A DNA stretch of 64,000 bases, taken from Clostridiales bacterium. GTDB taxonomy: Bacteria > Bacillota > Clostridia > Lachnospirales > Lachnospiraceae. Location: positions 1 through 64,000 of the forward strand of contig JAHABX010000011.1 in NCBI GenBank assembly GCA_018376135.1. The letters run 5' to 3'. Within the stretch, counting starts at the first letter, position 1; the number at the start of each line of letters is the position of its first letter. A program made the position numbers and the translations under genes. Under the pieces are notes generated by a model, which did no database searches, was not told where the DNA came from, and saw nothing but the letters and a program-made list of their open reading frames with translations. Shown piece after piece: positions 33,223 to 41,775 of the stretch.

Positions 33223-34431
33223 ATGATATTACTAAACCTGTGCATTATCTTTTTTGCGATCATCCTGCTGATTCGTCTCAAAATGCCTTTATGGGGAGCA
33301 GTTTTATCTGCTTCCCTTCTGACTGCTGTCCTTTTTCATATTACACCTACAATTCTTCTGGAGAGAACACTTCACACCATCCTGGGGAAAAGCTGCATTG
33401 AACTCCTTCTCATCACCTATGGCTTGATTCTGCTTCAGAATCTCATGGACACACATTCCATGCTGGCCAGAGCCGAGGAAGGTCTTATGGAACTGTCGTC
33501 CAATCCCAGACTCGAAAGTATCGTATCACCTGTCATCAGTGGTCTTCTTCCCTCTCCAGCCGCTGTTTTAATGGCAGGAACCATGCTCCAAAGGCGCTAT
33601 AAAAATGTACTCTCAAACGACACGCTGGCATTCATAACCACCTATTTCCGACACATACCGGAAGCGCTTCTCCCGGTATATACCAACGTTATCCTGATCT
33701 GTGCTGTAACCAGAACACCCGAATGGCTGTTTCTGCTTCTCATGCTTCCATACACCATATCAAACATTCTGGTTCCGTATTTTATCTATTTAAAACCGCT
33801 GCACTTTACATGTACCCCCAATTATCGGGCAAAACCAAAATTCCGATCAGTACGAGAAATCATGTCCAATCTCTGGCCTGTTTTCCTGATCATCTGCTCC
33901 ATCCTTATATTACATATAAATGCTGCCGTTTCTGTGTATCTGACCCTTATATTGTTTATACTGCAAAACCGCATTTCGTTATCCAGTCTCATGCATTTTT
34001 TTAAAAAAGCATTCAATCGTAATATGCTGTTAATGGTTGCTACAATCCTTATTTTTACAGATATTCTTAATTATACAGGAGCTCCCTCTTCATTGCTCAA
34101 TGCCTGCGAAAATATATCCGTTCCCCTTTTTCTCGTATATGGCTTTGTTGTATTTGCAGGCTCTATCGTAAGTAACTTTACTGCTATGGTTCCGGCTGTC
34201 TTTCCACTGGCTGTATCCAGCGGAAGCTCCTCCATTGCCATGGTTATTTACCTGGCAAGCCTGGGGCATCTGGCAAGCCAGCTGTGCCCAACCCATATCT
34301 GTATTTCACTATGTGCAGATCAGTTCCATATCTCGATCAATGACATTTTCCGGAAAACCATACCAGTAACCGGAATTATGCTGATCATATCCACCATACT
34401 TTATCTTCTTATGTCACGTCTTCCCTATTGA
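33223..34431 (+). CDS. DUF401-like integral membrane protein
   Basis: A 402-residue protein with about ten to twelve membrane helices and no soluble domain. The overall pattern, with a conserved PSPAAVLMAG-like re-entrant segment (residues about 105-120) and FTAMVPAVFPLA in the second half, resembles the DUF401 family of the ion-transporter superfamily; the two half-repeats each contain such a loop. Function is unknown. It is first in an operon with ribokinase, an HD nucleotidase-like protein and a LacI-kinase fusion, so an attractive guess is uptake of ribose, a nucleoside or a base. AAAGGGA-like ribosome site. Confidence 0.65.
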   Translation: MILLNLCIIFFAIILLIRLKMPLWGAVLSASLLTAVLFHITPTILLERTLHTILGKSCIELLLITYGLILLQNLMDTHSMLARAEEGLMELSSNPRLESIVSPVISGLLPSPAAVLMAGTMLQRRYKNVLSNDTLAFITTYFRHIPEALLPVYTNVILICAVTRTPEWLFLLLMLPYTISNILVPYFIYLKPLHFTCTPNYRAKPKFRSVREIMSNLWPVFLIICSILILHINAAVSVYLTLILFILQNRISLSSLMHFFKKAFNRNMLLMVATILIFTDILNYTGAPSSLLNACENISVPLFLVYGFVVFAGSIVSNFTAMVPAVFPLAVSSGSSSIAMVIYLASLGHLASQLCPTHICISLCADQFHISINDIFRKTIPVTGIMLIISTILYLLMSRLPY

Positions 34432-34518
34432 CAAATCCTGCTTTCAATGTTAGTCTGAAAGAAGCGAAAATATTTTAGGAAAACTTTTTCTCAAAGGTGA
34501 AAACAGGAGGTAGCAAAA

Positions 34519-35421
34519 GTGAAAGTATTATGTTTTGGGTCCCTGAATATCGACTATGTCTATAAGGTGGATCATTTTGTCCAGAAGGGTGAGACTCTCT
34601 CCTCTGAATCTCTTCGTGTATTCAGCGGCGGCAAAGGTCTGAACCAGTCTATTGCCCTGGCAAAGGCAGGTGCAGATATCTCCCATGCCGGAGCAATCGG
34701 AACCGATGGAGGATTTCTTCTGCAGATCATGGAAGAAGCAGGGGTAGACACAGGCAATGTTGCCGTGCTTGAAGATGTGCGTACCGGCAATGCCATCATT
34801 CAGAACGACAGAGACGGCGATAACTGTATCCTTTTATACGGAGGTGCAAATCAGGCAATTACAAAAGCGCAGGTAGATTCTGTTCTGGAGAAATTCCATG
34901 CCGGTGATTTCCTGGTCCTGCAAAACGAGATCAATGAGCTTTCCTATATCGTAGAACAGGCACATGACCGCGGAATGAAAATCGTCCTGAATCCATCACC
35001 CATGAACGAAAAGATTCTGAAGCTTCCACTGGAATATATCGACTATTTCCTGCTTAACGAGATCGAAGCCGGGCAGATCCTGAACCAGGATACCAAGTCC
35101 GGATTTGACGGAGAAGCGCTTGCAAAAGCACTTCTTGACAGATTCCCCAAAGCATCTATCGTCCTTACCATGGGCAGCGCCGGTTCTGTCTATATGGATG
35201 CGGAACAGACCGTCAGACAGTCGGTCTATAAGGTAAACGCAGTGGATACCACCGCAGCCGGGGATACCTTCACCGGATTCTTTATCGGCAGCATATTAAA
35301 AGGTCTCACCGTAACGGAAGCTATGGACATGGCATCCAGAGCCTCTGCCATTGCCGTAACCAGACCGGGTGCCGCACCGTCCATTCCATTTTTGAAGGAA
35401 GTGGAACAGTTCGAAAAATAG
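34519..35421 (+). CDS. rbsK: Ribokinase (PfkB family)
   Basis: A 300-residue carbohydrate kinase converting ribose to ribose 5-phosphate. N-terminal GSLNIDYVYKVDHF and SGGKGLNQS (36-44) form the sugar site; the C-terminal DTTAAGDTFTGFF (243-255) contains the catalytic base D249 and anion hole, in the DTTAAGD form typical of true ribokinases. The start codon is GTG, 8 bases after AGGAGG. In this context it would use the ribose freed by the nucleoside hydrolases. Deoxyribokinase is an alternative. Confidence 0.88.
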   Translation: MKVLCFGSLNIDYVYKVDHFVQKGETLSSESLRVFSGGKGLNQSIALAKAGADISHAGAIGTDGGFLLQIMEEAGVDTGNVAVLEDVRTGNAIIQNDRDGDNCILLYGGANQAITKAQVDSVLEKFHAGDFLVLQNEINELSYIVEQAHDRGMKIVLNPSPMNEKILKLPLEYIDYFLLNEIEAGQILNQDTKSGFDGEALAKALLDRFPKASIVLTMGSAGSVYMDAEQTVRQSVYKVNAVDTTAAGDTFTGFFIGSILKGLTVTEAMDMASRASAIAVTRPGAAPSIPFLKEVEQFEK

Positions 35422-35460
35422 AACCTGCACACAGAGATTTTTACGAAAAGGAACATACCT

Positions 35461-36024
35461 ATGGAACCTCAGCAATTATTGGATATATTAAGTATTGCCG
35501 AACGGCTGAAGGATGCGACAAGGCACTGCTATACCTCCGGGGGAAGGCATGAAAGTGTTGCAGAGCACAGCTGGAGAGCCTCCCTGATGGCATACTTTCT
35601 GAAGGATGCCTTTCCGGAAGCCGATATCAACAAAGTGATCAAAATGTGTATCATTCACGATTTAGGAGAAGCATTCACGGGAGATATTCCCACCTTTGAC
35701 AAGACACAGGAAAATGAGCATACCGAAGAGCAGCTTTTATATAACTGGGTGAAATCATTGCCAGGGGAATATGCTTCTGAAATGCTTGCGTTATACGAAG
35801 AGATGGCCGCACTTCAGACCGTCGAAGCCAGGCTTTACAAAGCAATCGATGGTCTGGAAGCTGTGATCCAGCATAATGAATCTGATCTGAGCACATGGAT
35901 TCCCATGGAATACGAATTCAATCTTACCTATGCCAATGATAAGGTCGCTTTTTCTGAATACCTTACCAGCCTGCGGGATTTGATCAGAGAGGATTCGATA
36001 AAAAAAATAGAAAACGGCAGATAG
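35461..36024 (+). CDS. HD-domain hydrolase, YfbR/HDDC2-like 5'-nucleotidase
   Basis: A 187-residue HD phosphohydrolase. Metal ligands visible: H36 in ESVAEHSW, H66-D67 in IIHDLGE and D130 in KAIDGLEA, in the order and spacing of the YfbR/HDDC2 group, which dephosphorylates (deoxy)nucleoside monophosphates. Lies 39 bases after ribokinase and 23 bases before the LacI-kinase fusion. It could feed nucleosides to the hydrolases or dispose of excess nucleotide. Confidence 0.85.
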   Translation: MEPQQLLDILSIAERLKDATRHCYTSGGRHESVAEHSWRASLMAYFLKDAFPEADINKVIKMCIIHDLGEAFTGDIPTFDKTQENEHTEEQLLYNWVKSLPGEYASEMLALYEEMAALQTVEARLYKAIDGLEAVIQHNESDLSTWIPMEYEFNLTYANDKVAFSEYLTSLRDLIREDSIKKIENGR

Positions 36025-36047
36025 ACGCCGCTTAGCAGGAGACCCTT

Positions 36048-37922
36048 ATGACCATCAAAGAAATTGCCCGGCTTGCCGGAGTATCCATCTCCACCGTATC
36101 CAAGATCATGAATCAGAAGGATGAGGGTATCAGCCAGGAGACACGGGAACGTGTATTAAAGATCGCAAAGGAATTTCACTATTCTCCCCACTCCAGTGCT
36201 TTTGCAGGAGGGAATAAGACCTTTCTGCTGGGTGTTCTGATTCATTCTGCCGATGCGGGACAGGCTCTGGACGGCATTCTGGAGGAAGCAAGGGAGCACG
36301 GCTACACCGTTCTTATTTCCAGAGGAGACGGATCCAACGAATCCGAATACAGAGGAATCTCTGCCCTGTGTCGATATCAGGCGGATGCAGTTCTCTGGGA
36401 ACCGGTGAATGAGGACAGCATGCAGTATGCGGCTTCCTTTCAGGCCGCTTCTATCCCCTGTCTCCGTTTTCATCCCGTACTGGAATCCGACGTCTTCCTT
36501 GACTTTGAGGGACTGGGATATGCAGCGACGTCTTCTCTCGCCGCTGCAGGGCATCAGGAGACCGCATGTCTTTTATCTCCCTGCATATGGACGGATTCTT
36601 TTCTCACAGGGTATAAGCGGTGCCTTTTTGATGCCGGACTGTCATTCCGGGAAAGCCGTGTCTTTCAGGAGGTGAACGACGCTCTTCTGCAGGATATTGC
36701 CGATCACCGCATCACCGGCATTGTCTGCTCCCATTTTGCTGCAGCGCTGAAGCTGTATGGCGAGCTGAACCGAATACACTGTCAGCTTCCCCACGACGTC
36801 TCCCTGGTGTCTCTTCGGCGCGATGAGCAGGAAAATGCTTTTTCCCGGATCTCTGCGATCCCAATCCCGTACAGGGCTTACGGGCAGCATCTGTGCCGGC
36901 AGATGATCCATTATGCGGAACACAAAGAGCCTTTCAGGCAATTTCTGACCAGTCCTGCTCCGGACAGCTCTGTGACGATCGGCGCTCCTTTTTCCCGGCA
37001 GCAGAAGAAGCTGCTCGTAGTAGGAAGCATCAACATCGATCATTACATGAAGATGGATGAGTTTCCGGTATCAGGACGGGCAGTCCTTACCTCCGATCCT
37101 TCTCAGTATCCGGGCGGCAAAGGGATCAATCAGGCGATCGGCAGCTCCCGTCTGGGTGCACAGGTTGCTCTGATCGGCATGACGGGAAACGATGCAGACT
37201 CCGGTTCCATCTTTTCTGTCCTGGAGGAATATTCCATTGATTCCGGCGGGGTATGCCGCTGTCCTGATGCCGCAACCGGAAAGGCTTATATTTTCCTTCA
37301 GCGGGACGGGGATTCTATGATCTCCATTCTTCCGGGCGCAAATGAATGCCTTACCGCGTCTTACATTCGACGGCAGGACGCGCTCTTCCGGCAGGGAAGC
37401 TGCTGTCTTATGCAGACAGAGGTTCCCCAGCAGGCTTTGATCGAAGCCGGAAGGCTTGCCCGCCATCATGGCATGCGGACGATCCTCAAACCTGCCGCCT
37501 GTTCTTTTCTGGAACCGGAGCTGTTGAAGTATACCGATATCCTGGTTCCCAATCTGGACGAGGTCAATCTTCTCTGTCCTGAAAAATCTCTCAGTGAGCA
37601 GGCAGAGCAATTTCTGGCTCTTGGAGTAAAGACCGTCATCATCACCCTTGGCGCAGACGGCTGTTACCTGAAGACACAGCAGGAGGAGCAGTATTTCCCG
37701 GCAGCTGATTTTACAGCCGTGGACAATACCGGAGCCGGGGATGCTTTCATCTGTGCTCTGGCAGTCTATCTGCAGACCGGTTATTCCATGACGGATGCAA
37801 TTCGGATCGCCACCTGTGCAGCCGGATTTTCCATCTCCCGGGAAGGGGTTGTCCCTGCACTGATCGACCGGCACACGCTGGAATCTTATATCAGGCAGAA
37901 AGAGCCGGGGCTGCTTCTGTAA
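36048..37922 (+). CDS. LacI repressor fused to a PfkB (ribokinase-type) sugar kinase
   Basis: A 624-residue fusion. Residues 1-55 are a LacI helix-turn-helix and hinge (MTIKEIARLAGVSISTVSKI, then FHYSPHSSAF); about 58-315 is a LacI-type ligand-sensing domain, somewhat degenerate (GVLIHSADAGQALDGILEEA to the RISAIPIPYRAYG segment that replaces the usual LTTIRQP). After a short basic linker, 321-615 is a complete PfkB kinase: VVGSINIDHYMKMDEFP, GGKGINQA (356-363) and DNTGAGDAF (559-567, catalytic D565). All key kinase residues are intact. AGGAG 6 bases upstream; no frameshift or stop at the junction. It may couple ribose phosphorylation or occupancy to gene control. Last gene of the operon. Confidence 0.93.
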   Translation: MTIKEIARLAGVSISTVSKIMNQKDEGISQETRERVLKIAKEFHYSPHSSAFAGGNKTFLLGVLIHSADAGQALDGILEEAREHGYTVLISRGDGSNESEYRGISALCRYQADAVLWEPVNEDSMQYAASFQAASIPCLRFHPVLESDVFLDFEGLGYAATSSLAAAGHQETACLLSPCIWTDSFLTGYKRCLFDAGLSFRESRVFQEVNDALLQDIADHRITGIVCSHFAAALKLYGELNRIHCQLPHDVSLVSLRRDEQENAFSRISAIPIPYRAYGQHLCRQMIHYAEHKEPFRQFLTSPAPDSSVTIGAPFSRQQKKLLVVGSINIDHYMKMDEFPVSGRAVLTSDPSQYPGGKGINQAIGSSRLGAQVALIGMTGNDADSGSIFSVLEEYSIDSGGVCRCPDAATGKAYIFLQRDGDSMISILPGANECLTASYIRRQDALFRQGSCCLMQTEVPQQALIEAGRLARHHGMRTILKPAACSFLEPELLKYTDILVPNLDEVNLLCPEKSLSEQAEQFLALGVKTVIITLGADGCYLKTQQEEQYFPAADFTAVDNTGAGDAFICALAVYLQTGYSMTDAIRIATCAAGFSISREGVVPALIDRHTLESYIRQKEPGLLL

Positions 37923-37927
37923 AAAAC

Positions 37928-37972
37928 CGCCGGGCAGAACATCTCATATAAGATGTTCTGCCCGGCAGTTTT
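37928..37972. terminator. Bidirectional terminator between the fusion gene and dnaJ
   Basis: GCCGGGCAGAACATCT and AGATGTTCTGCCCGGC: a 16-bp perfect stem with a 6-base loop, A-run before and T-run after, serving both convergent transcripts. Confidence 0.95.
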
Positions 37973-37986
37973 TGTATCTTTTTGCT

Positions 37987-39156
37987 TTAATCCTCCAGGG
38001 ATTCTTTCAGTTTATCCATAAATCCTTTTTTCTTCGGCTTTCCGCCTTCTGATTTCTGATTCAGTGTATTTCCATTCTCCATGTCGTATGCTTTCAGCGC
38101 TTCCTTCGCTGCATGGCTAAGACCGGTGGGCACCTGAACCACCAGTGTTACATAATGGTCTCCACGCACACTCTTATTCCGAAGAGAAGGCATACCCTTG
38201 CCGCGCAGACGAACCCTGGTATCAGTTTGTGTTCCGGATTTTACATCGTACTCCACTTCGCCGTCCACGGTCTTGATCCGAATCGTTCCGCCAAGCGCCG
38301 CCACAGGGAAGCTGATCGGCACCGTTGAGAAAATATCCATATCCTGTCTCAGGAAGATCGGATGACGGGATACCATAACCTCCACCAGAAGGTCGCCTCG
38401 CGGTCCTCCGTTGATTCCCGGCTCACCCTTTCCGCGGATACGGATGCTCTGTCCATTATCAATACCCGCCGGAACCGTAACAGAAATCTTTTTCTTACTG
38501 GAAATATAACCGGTTCCATAGCAGTCCGGGCATTTTTCCTTAATAATCTTACCGGTTCCGTTACACTCCGGACACGGGCGCACGTTCTGCACCATACCGA
38601 ACAGGGACTGCTGGGTGTAGACAACCTGTCCCTTTCCGCCGCACTTGGAACAGGTCTGAGGAGTCGTCCCCGGCTTCGCACCGGTTCCATGGCATTTCTC
38701 ACACTCGTCCTTCAAGGTCAGCTCCAGTTCCTTATCCACGCCTGTTACAGACTCTTCAAAGGTGATCCGCACGCTTGCACGGATATCTGCTCCACGCATA
38801 GGACCATTGCTGCTCCTGCGGCTTCTGCCGCCGCCAAAGATATCTCCAAAGATGTCTCCAAAGATATCTCCCATATCTGCTCCGCTGAAATCAAAGCCGC
38901 CAAAGCCTCCGGCTCCTCCGCCCTGATCAAAGGCTGCATGACCGAACTGGTCATATTTCTTTCTCTTATCAGCATCACTCAGGATGGCATAAGCTTCAGA
39001 GGCTTCTTTGAATTTCTGCTCCGCTTCCTGATCTCCCGGATTCATATCTGGATGATACTTTTTCGCCAGCTTCCTGTATGCACTCTTAATGGCTGCATCA
39101 TCGGCATTCCGATCTACGCCAAGGACTTCATAATAGTCTCTTTTTGTCTCTGCCAT
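37987..39156 (-). CDS. dnaJ: Co-chaperone DnaJ (Hsp40)
   Basis: A 389-residue class I J-protein that stimulates the DnaK ATPase and binds unfolded proteins. J domain with HPD (35-37); Gly/Phe-rich region (QGGGAGGFGGFDFSG); four zinc-finger CxxCxGxG repeats (CEKCHGTG, CSKCGGKG, CPECNGTG, CPDCYGTG); C-terminal substrate domains. Last gene of the hrcA operon, separated from dnaK by a hairpin. Confidence 0.97.
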   Translation of the reverse strand: MAETKRDYYEVLGVDRNADDAAIKSAYRKLAKKYHPDMNPGDQEAEQKFKEASEAYAILSDADKRKKYDQFGHAAFDQGGGAGGFGGFDFSGADMGDIFGDIFGDIFGGGRSRRSSNGPMRGADIRASVRITFEESVTGVDKELELTLKDECEKCHGTGAKPGTTPQTCSKCGGKGQVVYTQQSLFGMVQNVRPCPECNGTGKIIKEKCPDCYGTGYISSKKKISVTVPAGIDNGQSIRIRGKGEPGINGGPRGDLLVEVMVSRHPIFLRQDMDIFSTVPISFPVAALGGTIRIKTVDGEVEYDVKSGTQTDTRVRLRGKGMPSLRNKSVRGDHYVTLVVQVPTGLSHAAKEALKAYDMENGNTLNQKSEGGKPKKKGFMDKLKESLED

Positions 39157-39181
39157 AACTATCTACCTTTCACGCAGGAAT

Positions 39182-39206
39182 GCAGGCACACTCACCGTAT
39201 GCCTGC
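39182..39206 (-). other. Hairpin between dnaK and dnaJ
   Basis: GCAGGCA and TGCCTGC form a 7-bp perfect stem with an 11-base loop, without a T-run. Probably an mRNA processing or attenuation structure that lowers dnaJ expression relative to dnaK. Confidence 0.5.
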
Positions 39207-39245
39207 CTCTCCTTATCTCATTTCCTTATATTCCCGTACCTGATA

Positions 39246-41114
39246 TTAGACTTCTCTGTAATCGCCGTCTACCACATCATCTGCAGGACCGCTCTGAGCT
39301 GCGCCGCCCATATCAGGACCTGCGCCCTGTGCGCCTCCCTGTGCTGCCTGAGCCTGCTCATACATCTTCTGGAACAGCTTCTGCGCTGCGTTCATCAGAT
39401 CTTCCTTACCGGATTTCAGTGCATCCAGGTCTGCATCAGAGATATCCACCTGATTAGCGGTTCTCTCGACTACTGCCTTCAGGGAAGCCACCTTCTCTTC
39501 CACTGCAGCCTTCTCGGAAGCGTCCAGGTTTGCGCCTGCCTCTTCCAGAGCCTTCTCGGTCTGGAATACCATGGCATCTGCGTCATTTCTTGCATCGATC
39601 GCTTCTTTTCTCTTCTTATCCTGTGCCTCGAACTCAGCAGCCTCTCTCACTGCCTTGTCGATATCAGAATCGGACATGTTGGAACCAGCGGTAATCGTGA
39701 TATGCTGCTCCTTACCGGTTCCCAGATCCTTTGCGGATACATTTACGATACCATTTGCATCGATATCGAAAGTAACCTCGATCTGCGGAACACCGCGGCG
39801 TGCTGGCGGAATACCGTCCAGACGGAACTGTCCGAGAGATTTATTATCCTTTGCAAACTGTCTCTCGCCCTGTACCACATTGATATCAACAGCAGTCTGA
39901 TTATCTGCTGCGGTGGAGAAGATCTGGCTCTTCTTGGTCGGGATAGTCGTATTTCTCTCGATCAGACGGGTTGCGATACCTCCCATGGTCTCGATGGACA
40001 GAGACAGCGGAGTAACATCCAGAAGAAGGATATCACCTGCACCTGCATCACCGGCCAGCTTACCGCCCTGGATAGATGCACCGATCGCTACACACTCATC
40101 TGGATTCAGAGTCTTGCTCGGCTCATGTCCGGTCAGCTGTTTTACCTTATCCTGTACTGCCGGGATACGGGTGGAACCGCCTACCAGAAGTACCTTGCCA
40201 AGCTCAGACGGGCTGATACCGGCATCACGGAGAGCCGCCTGTACCGGATTTGCCGTACGTTCTACCAGATCATGAGTCAGCTCATCAAATTTTGCTCTGG
40301 TCAGATTCATATCAAAGTGAAGAGGTCCGTCAGCATTCATGCTGATGAACGGCAGGTTGATGTTGGTGGTGGTTGCGGCGGAAAGCTCCTTTTTCGCTTT
40401 CTCAGCAGCCTCTTTTAATCTCTGAAGCGCCATCTTGTCATTGGACAGATCTACGCCGTTCATTTTCTTAAACTCAGCCAGCATCCAGTCCGTTACCTTC
40501 TGGTCGAAATCATCGCCGCCCAGCTTGTTGTCTCCTGCAGTTGCCAGAACCTCGATGACGCCGTCACCGATCTCGATCACAGATACATCAAAGGTACCGC
40601 CGCCGAGGTCGTATACCATGATCTTCTGCTCTCTCTCATTGTCAAGACCATATGCAAGTGCTGCAGCAGTCGGCTCGTTGATGATACGCTTTACATCCAG
40701 ACCTGCAATCTTGCCTGCATCCTTGGTTGCCTGTCTCTGTGCATCGTTGAAGTATGCCGGAACTGTAATAACTGCCTCTGTTACCTTCTCTCCAAGGTAA
40801 TTCTCTGCATCTGCCTTCAGCTTCTGAAGGATCATCGCAGAAATCTCCTGGGGAGAATATTTCTTATCATCAATTGTCACTTTGTAATCACTTCCCATAT
40901 GTCTCTTAATGGAAGCGATGGTCTTCTCTGCATTTGTCACTGCCTGACGCTTTGCAGGCTCTCCTACAAGACGCTCTCCGGCTTTTGTAAATGCCACGAT
41001 AGACGGCGTGGTTCTTGCACCCTCTGTATTTGCTACGACCGTCGGTTTTCCACCTTCCATAACAGCCACACAAGAGTTTGTAGTTCCAAGGTCAATACCA
41101 ATAATTTTGCTCAT
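39246..41114 (-). CDS. dnaK: Chaperone DnaK (Hsp70)
   Basis: A 622-residue ATP-dependent chaperone. N-terminal IGIDLGTTNSCVAVMEGG phosphate loop, VYDLGGGTFDVSVIEI second phosphate motif, VLLVGGSTRIPAVQ, interdomain linker GDILLLDVTPLSLSIE, substrate domain and a C-terminal Gln/Gly/Ala tail. The residues typical of the short Gram-positive DnaK are present. AGGAGG 8 bases upstream. Confidence 0.98.
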   Translation of the reverse strand: MSKIIGIDLGTTNSCVAVMEGGKPTVVANTEGARTTPSIVAFTKAGERLVGEPAKRQAVTNAEKTIASIKRHMGSDYKVTIDDKKYSPQEISAMILQKLKADAENYLGEKVTEAVITVPAYFNDAQRQATKDAGKIAGLDVKRIINEPTAAALAYGLDNEREQKIMVYDLGGGTFDVSVIEIGDGVIEVLATAGDNKLGGDDFDQKVTDWMLAEFKKMNGVDLSNDKMALQRLKEAAEKAKKELSAATTTNINLPFISMNADGPLHFDMNLTRAKFDELTHDLVERTANPVQAALRDAGISPSELGKVLLVGGSTRIPAVQDKVKQLTGHEPSKTLNPDECVAIGASIQGGKLAGDAGAGDILLLDVTPLSLSIETMGGIATRLIERNTTIPTKKSQIFSTAADNQTAVDINVVQGERQFAKDNKSLGQFRLDGIPPARRGVPQIEVTFDIDANGIVNVSAKDLGTGKEQHITITAGSNMSDSDIDKAVREAAEFEAQDKKRKEAIDARNDADAMVFQTEKALEEAGANLDASEKAAVEEKVASLKAVVERTANQVDISDADLDALKSGKEDLMNAAQKLFQKMYEQAQAAQGGAQGAGPDMGGAAQSGPADDVVDGDYREV

Positions 41115-41142
41115 AATCGTTTCCTCCTATATTGAAATGTGT

Positions 41143-41760
41143 TTAATTAGCTACTTTTACCATGCTGTGACGAAGCACTGCATCTTTATATTTATAACCC
41201 TTCTGGAATTCTTCCGTAACGATATTCTCGCCCGCTTCCTCATCCTCCACATGCATCACAGCATTGTGAAGGTTCAGGTCAAATTCCTGGCCTACCGCTT
41301 CGATAGGGGTTACACCCAAATCTTCCAGTACAGTCATGAGCTGCTTGTAGATCATCTCCATGCCGCTGGCTACCGGACTGTCCTTTTCTTCCTCCGGAAC
41401 GCTCTTGATTCCTCTCTCAAAATTGTCTACCACCGGAAGAATTTTCTCTATTACTTCTCTTGCTCCCACTGCGTACATCTGGGATTTTTCCTTTTCTGTA
41501 CGATTGCGGAAATTCTCGAACTCCGCAAGCTGGCGCTTCACTTTGTCTGTCAGCTCTGCGATCTGCTCATCTCTTTTATCTTTTTTTTCTTTTTTCTTAA
41601 AGAAGCCCTTCTTCTCATTCTCCGGTGCCGGAGTCTCTTCTGCGGCAGCTTCCTCTGTCTCTGCCTCCGCAGCTTCCTCTGCTTCCGCAGCTGCTTCTTC
41701 TGCCTCTTCCATCACTTCTTCTGAAATGGTTTCCTGTTCTAATTCCTTGTTCTCTTCCAC
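41143..41760 (-). CDS. grpE: Nucleotide exchange factor GrpE
   Basis: A 205-residue GrpE: an N-terminal unusually long Glu/Ala low-complexity tail (to about residue 55), the coiled-coil (EQIAELTDKVKRQLAEFENFRNRTEKEK) and the C-terminal beta domain (HNAVMHVEDEEAGENIVTEEFQKGYKY). Releases ADP from DnaK. The start codon appears to be GTG, 7 bases after AAAGGCGG; an ATG overlapping the ribosome site is out of frame. Confidence 0.96.
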   Translation of the reverse strand: MEENKELEQETISEEVMEEAEEAAAEAEEAAEAETEEAAAEETPAPENEKKGFFKKKEKKDKRDEQIAELTDKVKRQLAEFENFRNRTEKEKSQMYAVGAREVIEKILPVVDNFERGIKSVPEEEKDSPVASGMEMIYKQLMTVLEDLGVTPIEAVGQEFDLNLHNAVMHVEDEEAGENIVTEEFQKGYKYKDAVLRHSMVKVAN

Positions 41761-41775
41761 TCTGCATCCGCCTTT

